Assembly (NCBI GenBank): GCA_964243985.1
Contig: CAXTHJ010000004.1
Span: forward strand, 28,176 to 92,175
Reading direction: 5' to 3'
From: CAIOYC01 sp964243985
GTDB lineage: Bacteria; Pseudomonadota; Alphaproteobacteria; Caulobacterales; Caulobacteraceae
DNA length: 64,000 bases
Part shown: piece by piece, positions 52,243 through 60,861 of the stretch
How the letters are laid out: each line of letters opens with the position of its first letter
Numbering within the stretch: the stretch's first letter is position 1
The notes under the pieces: generated by a model
Seen by the model: only the letters and a program-made list of their open reading frames with translations
Database searches by the model: none
Told to the model about the DNA's origin: nothing
Position numbers and translations under genes: made by a program

Positions 52243-54480
52243 CTATTGATAATACTGCCGATAGGCGCGGTAGTAGTACCCAGCATCACCGTACCCTGAT
52301 CGAGCTTGCTCTTTCATATCCACCTGCGTGAGCCCGACCCCCGCGACAAATGCACCTACGCTTTCAAGTTGTCTGATCGCGTTCTCAACGGCTTTGCGGG
52401 GGGTTTTACGCCATTGGGCGAGAAAGACAGTCACATCCGCTTTTGGTGCGAGAACGCGGGTATCCGCCACGGGTAGAACGGGCGCGGTGTCGAGCAGAAT
52501 GACGTCAAAACGGCTTTTAAGATCCGACAAAAGTCGATCCATGGCGGTCGACGCGAATACATCCTTTGGCGTGTAATCGCCCTTGGCGAGTGGAAGGAAC
52601 CAAGCGCCCGACGCATCGTCCCTAATGAGCGCTTCGTCCAATGCGGCCGTCCCCGCCAAGACTTCCAAAAGACCGATAGCCGGCTCATCGGCGAAAAGTC
52701 GGTTCACAGTCCGACGGCGGAGATCGCAGTCGACAACCACGGTCGTGACGCCGCCCATTGCTATCACCCTTCCAAGGCAAATGCAGGTGGTCGTCTTACC
52801 TTCACCGGGCAGAGCAGATGTCACGGCTATGATGCGAACGGGTTCCCCAACTTTGGAGAATAGGATTGAGGTTCGTAAATTTCTAAAGGCTTCTGCAAAG
52901 CTCGACAGTGGCTTTTCTACTACGTAGCGCGTCGGAGAAACCTGATTATTGGCCTTAGCGTTTTTTTCCTTGCCAGTCATAGTACTGCTGGCAAGGGGAA
53001 TTGAGCCGACGTGCGGAAGCCCGAGTGTCCTTTCGATATCTTCAGACGTAAATAGTCCATGTTCTAACGCTTCGACGACAATCATCACGCCAACGGCAGC
53101 TGCAATGCCTAGGACGACGCCTAAGAGAGCCATAAGGGGCTTATTTGGGAAGCTGGGTTTCAGCGGAATTTTTGCTCGGGACACCACGCGAGAATCCGAC
53201 TGTTCAATACCACCTTGGTTTGACGTTTGCTTGAACCGATCAAGATAGGTCTGATAGAGCGCTGTGAGAGAATCGGCATTCCTTTGTAAGTCATTGAGTT
53301 GAACGGAGGCGTTCCCGTTAGCGGCTAAATTGCTCCGAGACGACGCAAGACTTGCCTCAATTGACGCCGTTCTTTGGCGGGCGACCTGATCTTGGGCCTC
53401 CAAATTCGATATGACGCGGACAATTTCTGAATGGATTTGCGCGTCGATATCGGCCAATTGCCGCTGTGCCTTCAGAATATCCGGGTGTCGGGGCCCCAAT
53501 CGTCCCGACATGTCGGCGACTTGAGATGATATTTCCGCCCGTTGTTGGCGAAGGCCGTTTATGACTGGCGAATTCAGGGCGGCTCCTAGGTCATCGCCTG
53601 CACTTCCATGCTCGAGTTGCCTGCGAGCCGTAGAGAGATTTGCATCCGCTTCCGCCTGCTGCGCCTTAGCTTGCGCAAGCTGGGTATCAATATTTGAAAT
53701 TTCTTGCTGTGCGATCGTCGCGCCCACGCCGCCTGTGATCCCCATCAGCCCGTGAGTTGCCTTATATTGAGCAACGGCCGCCTCAGCCTGCTGGACCTGC
53801 GTTTTGAGCCCCTCCAGACGTGAATTCAGCCAATCCGACGCCCGCTTTGTCGCGTCAAACTTCGCGTCCAGCTGCTCTAACAGGTATTGGTCGGCAAAGG
53901 CATTGGCGATATCGGCCGCTCTGGTTGCTGACTGAGATGTATATGAAATATTGATCGCGTAGGACAGGCCTGAACGGGCGATCTTCAAGCCTCCCATCAG
54001 ATGATCGACGGTTGAATTTTTTGTATTGATTTGGTCCAACGCCGAGTGATCAGCCTTGCTTGGTAGCCAACTCGACCAAACGGATTTGGGGGCCAACGAT
54101 TTGTTGAATTCAGGATCCTCATCCAATTTTAGAGCACCCACAACTTTTTCTGCGAGGTTTCTTGATTTTAATACCTCCACCTCTGTATCCACGGCGGAAG
54201 TATCCGGCGGCAAATCCGAAAGAACCTCTTGGACATCGCTCACTTTTTGCTGTTGGCGGTCCAGCATGACTTCAGCTGTAGCCGTGTATTTGGGCGTTAA
54301 TTGATAAGTCAGAACGATCGTCACGACCAAGACAAGCGCGGCGATAGCTATCAACAGGCGGAGCCGGCGTCGCAGCAACGCAATATAACGATGAAGATCT
54401 ATGCCGGAGCTTTCCGGCTGATCTTCATTGCCTCGATGCGAAGCGGCCGCTGTCTCGTCGTGTAATCGTGCGTCCATCAT
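52243..54480 (-). CDS. Polysaccharide co-polymerase / BY-kinase (Wzc/ExoP-like)
   Basis: 745 residues in the classic order: short cytoplasmic N-terminus, TM1 (about 42-60, LLIAIAALVLVVTIVLTY), a Wzz-type periplasmic domain with a long coiled-coil (about 200-400), TM2 (about 445-465, PLMALLGVVLGIAAAVGVMI) and a cytoplasmic BY-kinase with Walker A ALPGEGKTTT, Walker A' VVVDCDLR and Walker B VILLDTAPVL. The C-terminal Tyr cluster ends YGDAGYYYRAYRQYYQ. It controls chain length by autophosphorylation cycling. No separate phosphatase gene is seen nearby. Confidence 0.93.
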   Translation of the reverse strand: MMDARLHDETAAASHRGNEDQPESSGIDLHRYIALLRRRLRLLIAIAALVLVVTIVLTYQLTPKYTATAEVMLDRQQQKVSDVQEVLSDLPPDTSAVDTEVEVLKSRNLAEKVVGALKLDEDPEFNKSLAPKSVWSSWLPSKADHSALDQINTKNSTVDHLMGGLKIARSGLSYAINISYTSQSATRAADIANAFADQYLLEQLDAKFDATKRASDWLNSRLEGLKTQVQQAEAAVAQYKATHGLMGITGGVGATIAQQEISNIDTQLAQAKAQQAEADANLSTARRQLEHGSAGDDLGAALNSPVINGLRQQRAEISSQVADMSGRLGPRHPDILKAQRQLADIDAQIHSEIVRVISNLEAQDQVARQRTASIEASLASSRSNLAANGNASVQLNDLQRNADSLTALYQTYLDRFKQTSNQGGIEQSDSRVVSRAKIPLKPSFPNKPLMALLGVVLGIAAAVGVMIVVEALEHGLFTSEDIERTLGLPHVGSIPLASSTMTGKEKNAKANNQVSPTRYVVEKPLSSFAEAFRNLRTSILFSKVGEPVRIIAVTSALPGEGKTTTCICLGRVIAMGGVTTVVVDCDLRRRTVNRLFADEPAIGLLEVLAGTAALDEALIRDDASGAWFLPLAKGDYTPKDVFASTAMDRLLSDLKSRFDVILLDTAPVLPVADTRVLAPKADVTVFLAQWRKTPRKAVENAIRQLESVGAFVAGVGLTQVDMKEQARSGYGDAGYYYRAYRQYYQ

Positions 54481-54623
54481 ATGCGCTCTAATCTAAACTT
54501 ACCTGCTCAGGCATTGAACCGTTGCATTTTTAGCCACTGAATCCCAGTCACTCTCCATCTTTACAAAAAATGCGCCAGCGGCTGACTTGAAAACATAGTG
54601 CGGTGTCGATTTGGAAGCTCGTG

Positions 54624-56003
54624 TCACTTCTTATATTGAGGGCTTAGCGAGACAGCTAGACCGCACCCTAACAGCAACGTCCAAAACCCGGCGAAAGAGA
54701 ACTCCTCAAGCGCAAAATCTGTGGATCCATGAAGAAGCACGATGGCGCTCATAGCCAGGATAATCCGCAGATACGTTCCCGTCGCTCGTCGTTGGACAGC
54801 CCTAGACCCTATAAAAGCAAGGCATAGTATTATGGACATAAAAAGAGGTGCGGAGCCGAGAGCTCCCGCCTCTTGCCACCATTGCAAGTAAACATTGTGC
54901 ATTGCTCTGATGTTCCAAAGTATACCAAAGTGTGTAGTATCTATCAGCTGACGGTGAACGAGTTCGAAAGAACCAAGTCCGAGCCCAAAATAAGGAAATG
55001 GCTTGGCGGCTTGAATATTGATTAGGTATATTTGGGCGCGGCTTGCGGCGTCGAATTGAACTGCCGTCATTCGTTGAAAGAACGAGGCACCGCTAAACAA
55101 TAATAATAAAAATCCCGCGAGTGTTGCCGATGGCGCTAGGACTAAAGCAGAAATCTGCCATCGCCAACGTTGATAAAAACTTTCTGACAAAACAAATATT
55201 AGCAGAACAAGGGTCGTCGTCAAGATTGCAGTTCTTGATCCTGTGAGGAGTAAGGCCGTGGATACGATGAGCGCTATCCCGATCAGTCCAGCAGAAAGGG
55301 ACAGCTTTCTTTCTATTTCAGACCGCCTATCGACGGATCTTGATGCCTGGCTGGGCATGATCACCAATAAGCCGACGCAAAGTATGAGCATCGTGCCGAA
55401 AAAAGTGCCTGCCGTATTGGCACTGGAGAAAGTTGCGCACAGTCGGTTCGACCATTGTGAAGTTCCAAAGCCCATAAACGTCGAAGGCGCCACAATGAAA
55501 GCGATAAAAGACCAAAGCCCATAAATACATCCCATCAAAGCCGCAGTTTGAAGGAGATATATTGCTCGAGAATAGCTTTTCCCCAAAATAAGGCCCGTTA
55601 TGAATATACTGGAAAGTCCCATGAGCTTTACGATTTCAATAGACGTGCGAGAATGATCTAGCGAAGGTGTCGAATTGGCAGCGACCATGCCCCATGCCAG
55701 ATGCGGCGAGTCCAGATGGACAGGGGTTAGAGTCAAGGCCGCAACGATGATCGTGAGGCCGAAAAGAAGGCCCAGCACTACCAAGATCACCGATGGTTCG
55801 ACAGCTAGCCGCCCCCATTTCGATAACAAGAGCAGCGGTGGCGATGCGCAATACGCGAACGTAACGGCGAGGGCTGCGGCGTTATCGCCCCCGGCGATAG
55901 AAATGAAAGCCAAAAAAAGCAAGAGGCTGACGAGGATGACGCCAACGCGTTCGCCACTAGACAGATGACGGGACCTGCGTTGTGATTCTGGAGCGCGCGA
56001 CAT
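54624..56003 (-). CDS. O-antigen ligase family membrane protein
   Basis: 459 residues with about 12 hydrophobic segments and the Wzy_C/O-antigen-ligase signature: SALLLTGSRTAILTTTLVLL-like region near 245 and a long periplasmic loop with FPYFGLGLGSFELVHRQLID, then HNVYLQWWQEAGALG, whose His and Arg form the family's catalytic signature. Members are either WaaL ligases or Wzy polymerases; both kinds of activity may be shared with the protein at 47835. It is the first minus-strand gene of the kinase pair (142 bases upstream of it). Confidence 0.85.
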   Translation of the reverse strand: MSRAPESQRRSRHLSSGERVGVILVSLLLFLAFISIAGGDNAAALAVTFAYCASPPLLLLSKWGRLAVEPSVILVVLGLLFGLTIIVAALTLTPVHLDSPHLAWGMVAANSTPSLDHSRTSIEIVKLMGLSSIFITGLILGKSYSRAIYLLQTAALMGCIYGLWSFIAFIVAPSTFMGFGTSQWSNRLCATFSSANTAGTFFGTMLILCVGLLVIMPSQASRSVDRRSEIERKLSLSAGLIGIALIVSTALLLTGSRTAILTTTLVLLIFVLSESFYQRWRWQISALVLAPSATLAGFLLLLFSGASFFQRMTAVQFDAASRAQIYLINIQAAKPFPYFGLGLGSFELVHRQLIDTTHFGILWNIRAMHNVYLQWWQEAGALGSAPLFMSIILCLAFIGSRAVQRRATGTYLRIILAMSAIVLLHGSTDFALEEFSFAGFWTLLLGCGLAVSLSPQYKK

Positions 56004-56151
56004 GTGGCAACATCATCATTGGTTGGGTGGAAGCAACTTCTTTATCATCCCGGCGCCAATGCTCTTTTTCTGTGCCGCCATGGGTTTAATATTTGGATGG
56101 AGTTTGCGGTCTTCGTCTCGGCCGCCACTGAACGTGTTTAGCGACGGATAA
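56002..56151 (+). CDS. Putative small membrane protein, 49 residues
   Basis: An ATG at 56002 with GGAG eight bases upstream opens 49 residues: MWQHHHWLGGSNFFIIPAPM then LFFCAAMGLIFGWSL and a polar tail. The His-rich start and single helix are protein-like. However, its start overlaps the divergent ligase-family start (CATG), and part overlaps the 35-residue frame on the other strand, so only one may be real. Confidence 0.35.
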   Translation: MWQHHHWLGGSNFFIIPAPMLFFCAAMGLIFGWSLRSSSRPPLNVFSDG

Positions 56152-56245
56152 TCCCAAACATTGGATTGGTTTCGACGAGGCTTTCCAAGTTCAACAGCAT
56201 TATAAAACCTGTTATGGCAAACACGGTGATCAAATATAAGTTCAT
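56138..56245 (-). CDS. Putative small membrane protein, 35 residues
   Basis: A minus-strand ATG at 56245 opens 35 residues, MNLYLITVFAITGFIMLLNL then ESLVETNPMFGIIRR, a single helix with a polar tail. It lies 134 bases upstream of the ligase-family gene in the same direction and could be cotranscribed. AAGGCG is 9 bases upstream. It competes with the plus-strand 49-residue frame. Confidence 0.4.
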   Translation of the reverse strand: MNLYLITVFAITGFIMLLNLESLVETNPMFGIIRR

Positions 56246-56381
56246 TTTTCGAACGCCTTAAACTTCCATGCCACTGTTTAATTATTCAACATACATAATT
56301 GAGAAGTTTTCCGCATATGGAATCAGCAGTTCGGCTAAGTTCAAGTATATGGCACCAATGCATAAAGACGTAGTGACGGCG

Positions 56382-56672
56382 CCTTTCTGCGACATGGTGC
56401 GGGCCGAGTGCTTGAACACCGCGTGGTTCATGTCCCGCGACGACGCGCGCTCAAAATGCGAGACTTGGCGTAGAGACTATAACGAAGAGCGTCCCCATAG
56501 CGCGATCGGCGATAAGTGCCCAATCGAGCTGATGAACGGCGTCGGGCCATATGGCCCGCCCGACGCCTAACCGGCGGGAAGTTCTGGCGCAGGCCGGTCC
56601 AAGGTTGGGGTCAAGGTCAAACAATGGGCCGGACTCTACTTATTTTTGGAGGATTTTCAGGGGGTCAGGTCA
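56382..56672 (+). mobile_element. Remnant of an IS3-family insertion sequence (3' end)
   Basis: The frame from 56382 to 56570 reads MVRAECLNTAWFMSRDDAR and YNEERPHSAIGDKCPIELMN, the C-terminal end of an IS3-family (IS407-group-like) OrfB transposase with its final catalytic Glu region. Upstream homology stops abruptly, so the 5' part of the element is gone. The right terminal repeat ends CAGGGGGTCAGGTCA (56658-56672). The element is dead. It marks past mobile-element activity next to the tRNA-Lys. Confidence 0.85.
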
Positions 56673-57082
56673 ACGCGTTTATCGACCTTCAGTGTCGAGC
56701 GGCCTGGAAGGAGGACTCCGTTAGCGGCGTGATTGCCGTCCAAGAGAGACCCCTCGTTCTGACGTTTTAGCGCGGCTGTCGTTGACCTCACCAGACCATC
56801 GAGTAATGTCAACGGCGAAACTATTGAGAGGAAGCCGGATGAACTTTCCATCAACAGTAAATCTGGCTCCCGACGCAACTCGCTTCAGCACCTTTTTCGC
56901 TCCAAAATATGGATTCTTACTGCCTTGTCGACCACATTAAGCCCGGAGCTACTTCGGTCGAGCAGAAATGGGGTAATGGAAGGCTCGCCCTCTCCTAAGG
57001 TCTATGTCACGTCATCACAATAGATGCTGACGTCGCAATCGAACAAGTTTTGCCTCAACATTAACTGCTCAGGGCTCAAGAA
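56673..57082. other. Stretch without a supported gene right of the IS remnant
   Basis: 410 bases of mixed composition with no credible open frame. It contains the promoter region of the following plus-strand gene pair. Confidence 0.4.
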
Positions 57083-57709
57083 ATGCCAACGCGTGGCAAA
57101 AACTCGAAGACTGTCAAGCGTATAAGTAGAGCTGAGCGAGATAGAATCACCCTCGAAAAAATAGCGGAACTGTGTGGTCCGCCTCCGATCACGCCAATCG
57201 AGCCGCCTTTAGAGTACAATCGCCTGATCCTTAGATTCATTCGCGAAATAAAGCCGACTGATGTGGTGGAATGGATTTGGATTAAAGATATTGTTGATTT
57301 AATATGGGAGTCTCGGCGTCTCAGGAAAGTGGAAACTTTACTAATAACGATGTCGGTGCCCGGGGCGTTACAGGACATCATTACGGACGCAAGTCGATCT
57401 GACCCCAAAGCCCTTCCGGAAAAATCAGCCGAGATGATTGCTTATCGATATTTACAGTCGGACCCTAAGTCAGCCGAAATAGTAGATTTATCTTTCGCAA
57501 GATTGAGAATTGATACTTCTCAGCTGGAAGCGCGAGCTTACCTAGTGGCGCTAAAGGACATCGAGCGGATTGAGAGATTGATTGCGATCTGCGACCGTCG
57601 CCGCGACGATATGATCCGTGAAATCTATCGCCGCCGAGAATCGCTTGGTAGGATTTTTAAAAAGACTATGGACGCGGTGGATGCCGAGTTTTCCGATCTC
57701 AGCAGCTAA
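57083..57709 (+). CDS. Hypothetical protein of a two-gene module
   Basis: 208 residues, soluble and charged. A basic N-terminus (TVKRISRAERDRITLEKIAE) is followed by IREIKPTDVVEWIWIKDIVD and, at the C-terminal end, a coiled-coil-like IERLIAICDRRRDDMIREIY. This resembles a widespread hypothetical protein that precedes a gene encoding a KSTGPKTPxGK protein, as here. Function is not assigned. It overlaps the next gene by about 29 bases. Confidence 0.7.
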   Translation: MPTRGKNSKTVKRISRAERDRITLEKIAELCGPPPITPIEPPLEYNRLILRFIREIKPTDVVEWIWIKDIVDLIWESRRLRKVETLLITMSVPGALQDIITDASRSDPKALPEKSAEMIAYRYLQSDPKSAEIVDLSFARLRIDTSQLEARAYLVALKDIERIERLIAICDRRRDDMIREIYRRRESLGRIFKKTMDAVDAEFSDLSS

Positions 57710-58058
57710 GCTGAACGCGAATAAATGCAACTCGCTTAAAAGTACGGGACCGAAAACCCCCGACGGCAAGGAAAGGTCGAGCTTAAATTCGATCCAGCAT
57801 GGGCTTCACAGTCGGGAGAGCATCGCTAGGGCAAGAGAAATCGGCGAAAAGATCGCCTCGCAATTTGTGAATTTTTCTCGAGAGGATGCCATCGAGCTCG
57901 CGTTTTTCTTCGTTAGATTGTCAGATGTACGTTCCTTGAAAATGTCTTGGACCGAAGTGATTCGTGCTTCACGCTACTGCTTAGGCGACGTTCCCGATGA
58001 CAGTCACCTCTGCGTCAGAGATGACGCTATCGCCCGCATTGAGCGTCTAGATAGCTAA
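57681..58058 (+). CDS. Hypothetical protein with KSTGPKTPDGK motif
   Basis: 125 residues from the ATG at 57681 (MPSFPISAAKLNANKCNSLK). The N-terminal motif NSLKSTGPKTPDGKERSSL and IQHGLHSR is typical of a widespread family of small hypothetical proteins, usually beside the type at 57083. The rest is helical. The function is unknown; the motif suggests a nucleic-acid or IS-linked context, which is inference. Confidence 0.75.
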   Translation: MPSFPISAAKLNANKCNSLKSTGPKTPDGKERSSLNSIQHGLHSRESIARAREIGEKIASQFVNFSREDAIELAFFFVRLSDVRSLKMSWTEVIRASRYCLGDVPDDSHLCVRDDAIARIERLDS

Positions 58059-58798
58059 GAAAGACGCATCAGGTCGAAACTAAAAAAATTATGTATGCGC
58101 AACAGGAGTTAGGACCATTACTTGTTATTTACTTGGCGATAGCAATAAAAATATTGTGATATAAGACTTTATCTCAACTAATTGTGATATAGCGCCGAAT
58201 TCCTCATTGGCTTTCTGGTGTGTCTTGCTGATTTCATTAAATTTTGCGTAACGCCTAACTGGGGGATGATGCAATACTCAGATGACGACCACGAATTGCT
58301 GTTCAAATTTGGCAAAACGAAGCCAAATCGCACGTCGAAAATCTTCATCTTCATCATTAGCGCTAGCTAAGGCAGAAAATTGGGCGACAGTGTAAGCGCC
58401 ACCACGTCACATGGCAGTATGAATTGATTGTGGAGCCCGTGTTAGTTAGCGAGCGCATCACGTTTCATTTTAATGTGAAATTGTATTGCCTTTAAAGTTC
58501 TCGTTTATGCTTTTGCGATGCTCAATCTAAAGACTTTAGTTTAGTTGATGCCGATGCAATGAATGGGGACGTTATGAGCGGTTTCGGCGATAAATACTTG
58601 GAGATTTACGTCCGAACTGCCCCTTGTATACGACCAAGACGAGCAAAAGTCTAAGAACGTCTTAAGCGGTGCCACGTCATGAGGAATGTGTGGTGGTTAG
58701 TATAAAGTCTGCGGTGACTGTTCCATGTCACCCTTGAAATTATGGTCGCCATCTTCTTCGAAGAGCTTCCTGAAGCGGAACTCCTTGAAATCCAGGAA
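58059..58798. other. AT-rich gene-free stretch next to tRNA-Lys
   Basis: 740 bases without a credible gene. Two identical ATTGTGATATA sequences lie 28 bases apart (58153-58163 and 58181-58191). No integrase fragment was found. This is the sharp change from island to core composition before the tRNA gene. Confidence 0.5.
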
Positions 58799-58873
58799 TG
58801 GTAGGCCGGGTGGGGGTCGAACCCACGACCACTCGATTAAAAGTCGGGTGCTCTACCACTGAGCTACCGGCCC
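58799..58873 (-). tRNA. tRNA-Lys (anticodon UUU)
   Basis: The minus strand folds as a complete tRNA: acceptor GGGCCGG paired with CCGGCCT (a G-U pair at the end), D-arm GCTCAGTGGTAGAGC, anticodon arm CCCGACTTTTAATCGAGT with anticodon TTT, T-arm GTGGGTTCGACCCCCAC, discriminator A and an encoded CCA (58799-58801). It decodes AAA/AAG. The 3' end faces the AT-rich island side, as expected of an integration site. Confidence 0.95.
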
Positions 58874-59008
58874 CTGATGCGCGCGCGCACCGCTGTCTAG
58901 CCGCAACCCTCGCTGGGCTCAACACTGCTTCTCGGACGGCGGCTCGAAAGTTTGCTGGCGGGGTTTTGCGAGGGGCTCTATGATCCGTCGGCCGAATGGA
59001 GCGTGCGC

Positions 59009-59737
59009 ATGGTTGTAAGGATCGCTGCTGATCGAGTTGCTTCGGGTCTGATCGTGATCGGCGCCGCGGGCGCGCTCTGCGGCTGCGCCTTGCCGCGGAT
59101 GCCGAATCCCGATTTCGCCGGCGCCACGCACGCGGCGCACAATGGCGCGGACGCCGTGAGCCAGGGCGCCGAAGAGCGCCTCCCGGGCGTGAACGATGCG
59201 GTGAAGGCGCCGCTCCGCGACTTGAATCTCAACAGCGACAATGTGCCGATCATTCTGGTTCGCGCCTATGGCAAGCCCTACGACACGGTGGGGCTGGACT
59301 CATGCCAGGGCATTTTAGACCAGGTGTCGGCCCTGGACCTCGCCCTTGGGCCGGACGTGGATATCCCGCGCGGCCAGAGCAAGGAGGACGACATGTTCGC
59401 CAAGGGCCGCAGCTTTGCCGGCGATGCCGCGCTGGATGCGGTGCGCTCGGCCACCACGGGCGTGATCCCGGTGCGAAGCTGGGTCCGCCGCCTTTCCGGC
59501 GCCAATCGGGCGGAGCAGGAAGCCAAGGCGATCGTTCTGGCCGGTTCGGTCCGGCGCGGCTTCCTGAAGGCTGTGGGTCTGCAGCAACATTGCGATTGGC
59601 CCGCCGCGCCGCTGGATCTGCGCAAGACGGCTTTGAAGGTCCGCAACCTCAATCCGGCGGAAAAGACTGCGCTTGGCGGCGTGCCGGCCGATACCGCCGC
59701 CGCCGGAACCGTCCCACCCAACGCCACCAACCGCTAG
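59009..59737 (+). CDS. Putative lipoprotein, hypothetical
   Basis: 242 residues from the ATG at 59009. A basic start and hydrophobic stretch lead to the lipobox ALCGC (lipidated Cys at about 27). The exported part is mixed, with two further Cys (SCQGILD, QHCDWP). An in-frame ATG 19 codons earlier would put the tRNA-side sequence into the protein and is less likely. It is not recognised by function. It converges with tgt, overlapping by about four bases. Confidence 0.7.
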   Translation: MVVRIAADRVASGLIVIGAAGALCGCALPRMPNPDFAGATHAAHNGADAVSQGAEERLPGVNDAVKAPLRDLNLNSDNVPIILVRAYGKPYDTVGLDSCQGILDQVSALDLALGPDVDIPRGQSKEDDMFAKGRSFAGDAALDAVRSATTGVIPVRSWVRRLSGANRAEQEAKAIVLAGSVRRGFLKAVGLQQHCDWPAAPLDLRKTALKVRNLNPAEKTALGGVPADTAAAGTVPPNATNR

Positions 59738-60861
59738 GCGTTCTCCTCCTCACCAAGGTGGCGGGCGCGAAAGTCCCGGCGAAAAGCGTCCAACCCGCCA
59801 GACGCAATGGCGTCTCGAAGGGCCTGCATCAGGGCTTGGAAAAAGGCGATGTTATGCCAGGACAGGAGCACCTGGCCGAGGATTTCTCCCGAGCGGATGA
59901 GATGGTGCAGGTACGCCTTTGAATAATCGCGGCTTGCAGGACAATCACTCAAGCTGTCAAGCGGCGCCTCGTCCTCCGCGAAGCGGGCGTTCTTGACGTT
60001 GATCGGACCGGCCCAAGTCCAGGCCTGGCCGTGGCGGCCGGAGCGGGTGGGCAGGACGCAGTCGAACATATCGACGCCCCGCGCCACCGCTTCCACAAGG
60101 TCGATGGGCTTGCCGACGCCCATCAGGTAGCGCGGCCGGTCGGCGGGCAGCATGGGCGCTGCAAAATCCAGGGTGTCGCACATGGCCTGGTGACCTTCGC
60201 CCACGGCAAGGCCGCCGATGGCGTAGCCGTCGAAGCCGATCTCGATCAGGCGCTCGGCCGATTCGCGACGGAGGTGCGGGTAGGTCGAGCCCTGCTGGAT
60301 GCCGAACAGCGCTTGCGTCTCCCGCGCGCCGAACGCCCCCTTGGATCGCGCCCCCCAACGGATCGAAAGCTCCATCGCCGCCTTCGCCGCGGCCTCCTCC
60401 GCCGGCCAGGAGACGCATTGGTCGAGTTGCATGACGATATCGGAGCCGAGCAGGTCGGCCTGGATTTCGATGGATCGCTCGGGCGAGAGGATGTGGCGCG
60501 AGCCGTCCAGATGGCTTTGAAACGTCACCGCCTCTTCCGTCACTTTGGAGATTTGGCCGAGGGACATCACCTGGAAACCGCCCGAGTCGGTCAGGATCGG
60601 TCCATCCCAGCGCATGAATTTGTGCAGACCGCCAAGCCGCGCCACCCGTTCGGCGCCTGGCCGCAGCATCAGGTGATAAGTGTTGCCAAGGATGATGTCC
60701 GCGCCGGCGCCGCGCACCTGATCCACCGTCAGCGCCTTTACCGTCCCGGCAGTACCTACCGGCATGAAAGCAGGCGTGCGGATATCGCCGCGGGGCGTCT
60801 TCAAAACGCCCGTCCGAGCGGCTCCGTCCGCCGCCGCGATCTCAAAGGGAAAGGCGCTCAC
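59734..60861 (-). CDS. tgt: Queuine tRNA-ribosyltransferase
   Basis: 375 residues from a GTG at 60861 that overlaps the queA stop (GTGA), so translation is coupled. Active-site blocks: ILTDSGGFQVMSLGQI (catalytic Asp), GGLAVGEGH, VDMFDCVLPTRSGRHGQAWT with the nucleophilic Asp. It exchanges guanine-34 for preQ1 in tRNAs with GUN anticodons. Near the C-terminus the usual zinc block CxCxxC reads SDCPASRDYSKAYLHHL, so only one of three Cys is present; the downstream His (SWHN) remains. Confidence 0.95.
   Translation of the reverse strand: MSAFPFEIAAADGAARTGVLKTPRGDIRTPAFMPVGTAGTVKALTVDQVRGAGADIILGNTYHLMLRPGAERVARLGGLHKFMRWDGPILTDSGGFQVMSLGQISKVTEEAVTFQSHLDGSRHILSPERSIEIQADLLGSDIVMQLDQCVSWPAEEAAAKAAMELSIRWGARSKGAFGARETQALFGIQQGSTYPHLRRESAERLIEIGFDGYAIGGLAVGEGHQAMCDTLDFAAPMLPADRPRYLMGVGKPIDLVEAVARGVDMFDCVLPTRSGRHGQAWTWAGPINVKNARFAEDEAPLDSLSDCPASRDYSKAYLHHLIRSGEILGQVLLSWHNIAFFQALMQALRDAIASGGLDAFRRDFRARHLGEEENA

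Noticed and set aside
56268..56570. Complete 100-residue gene
   Set aside because: The first 38 codons have no relation to the transposase part; the frame is an accidental fusion of flanking DNA and an IS3 remnant.
58740..58925. 61-residue frames over the tRNA on both strands
   Set aside because: Both cross the tRNA-Lys gene; tRNA sequence gives spurious frames.
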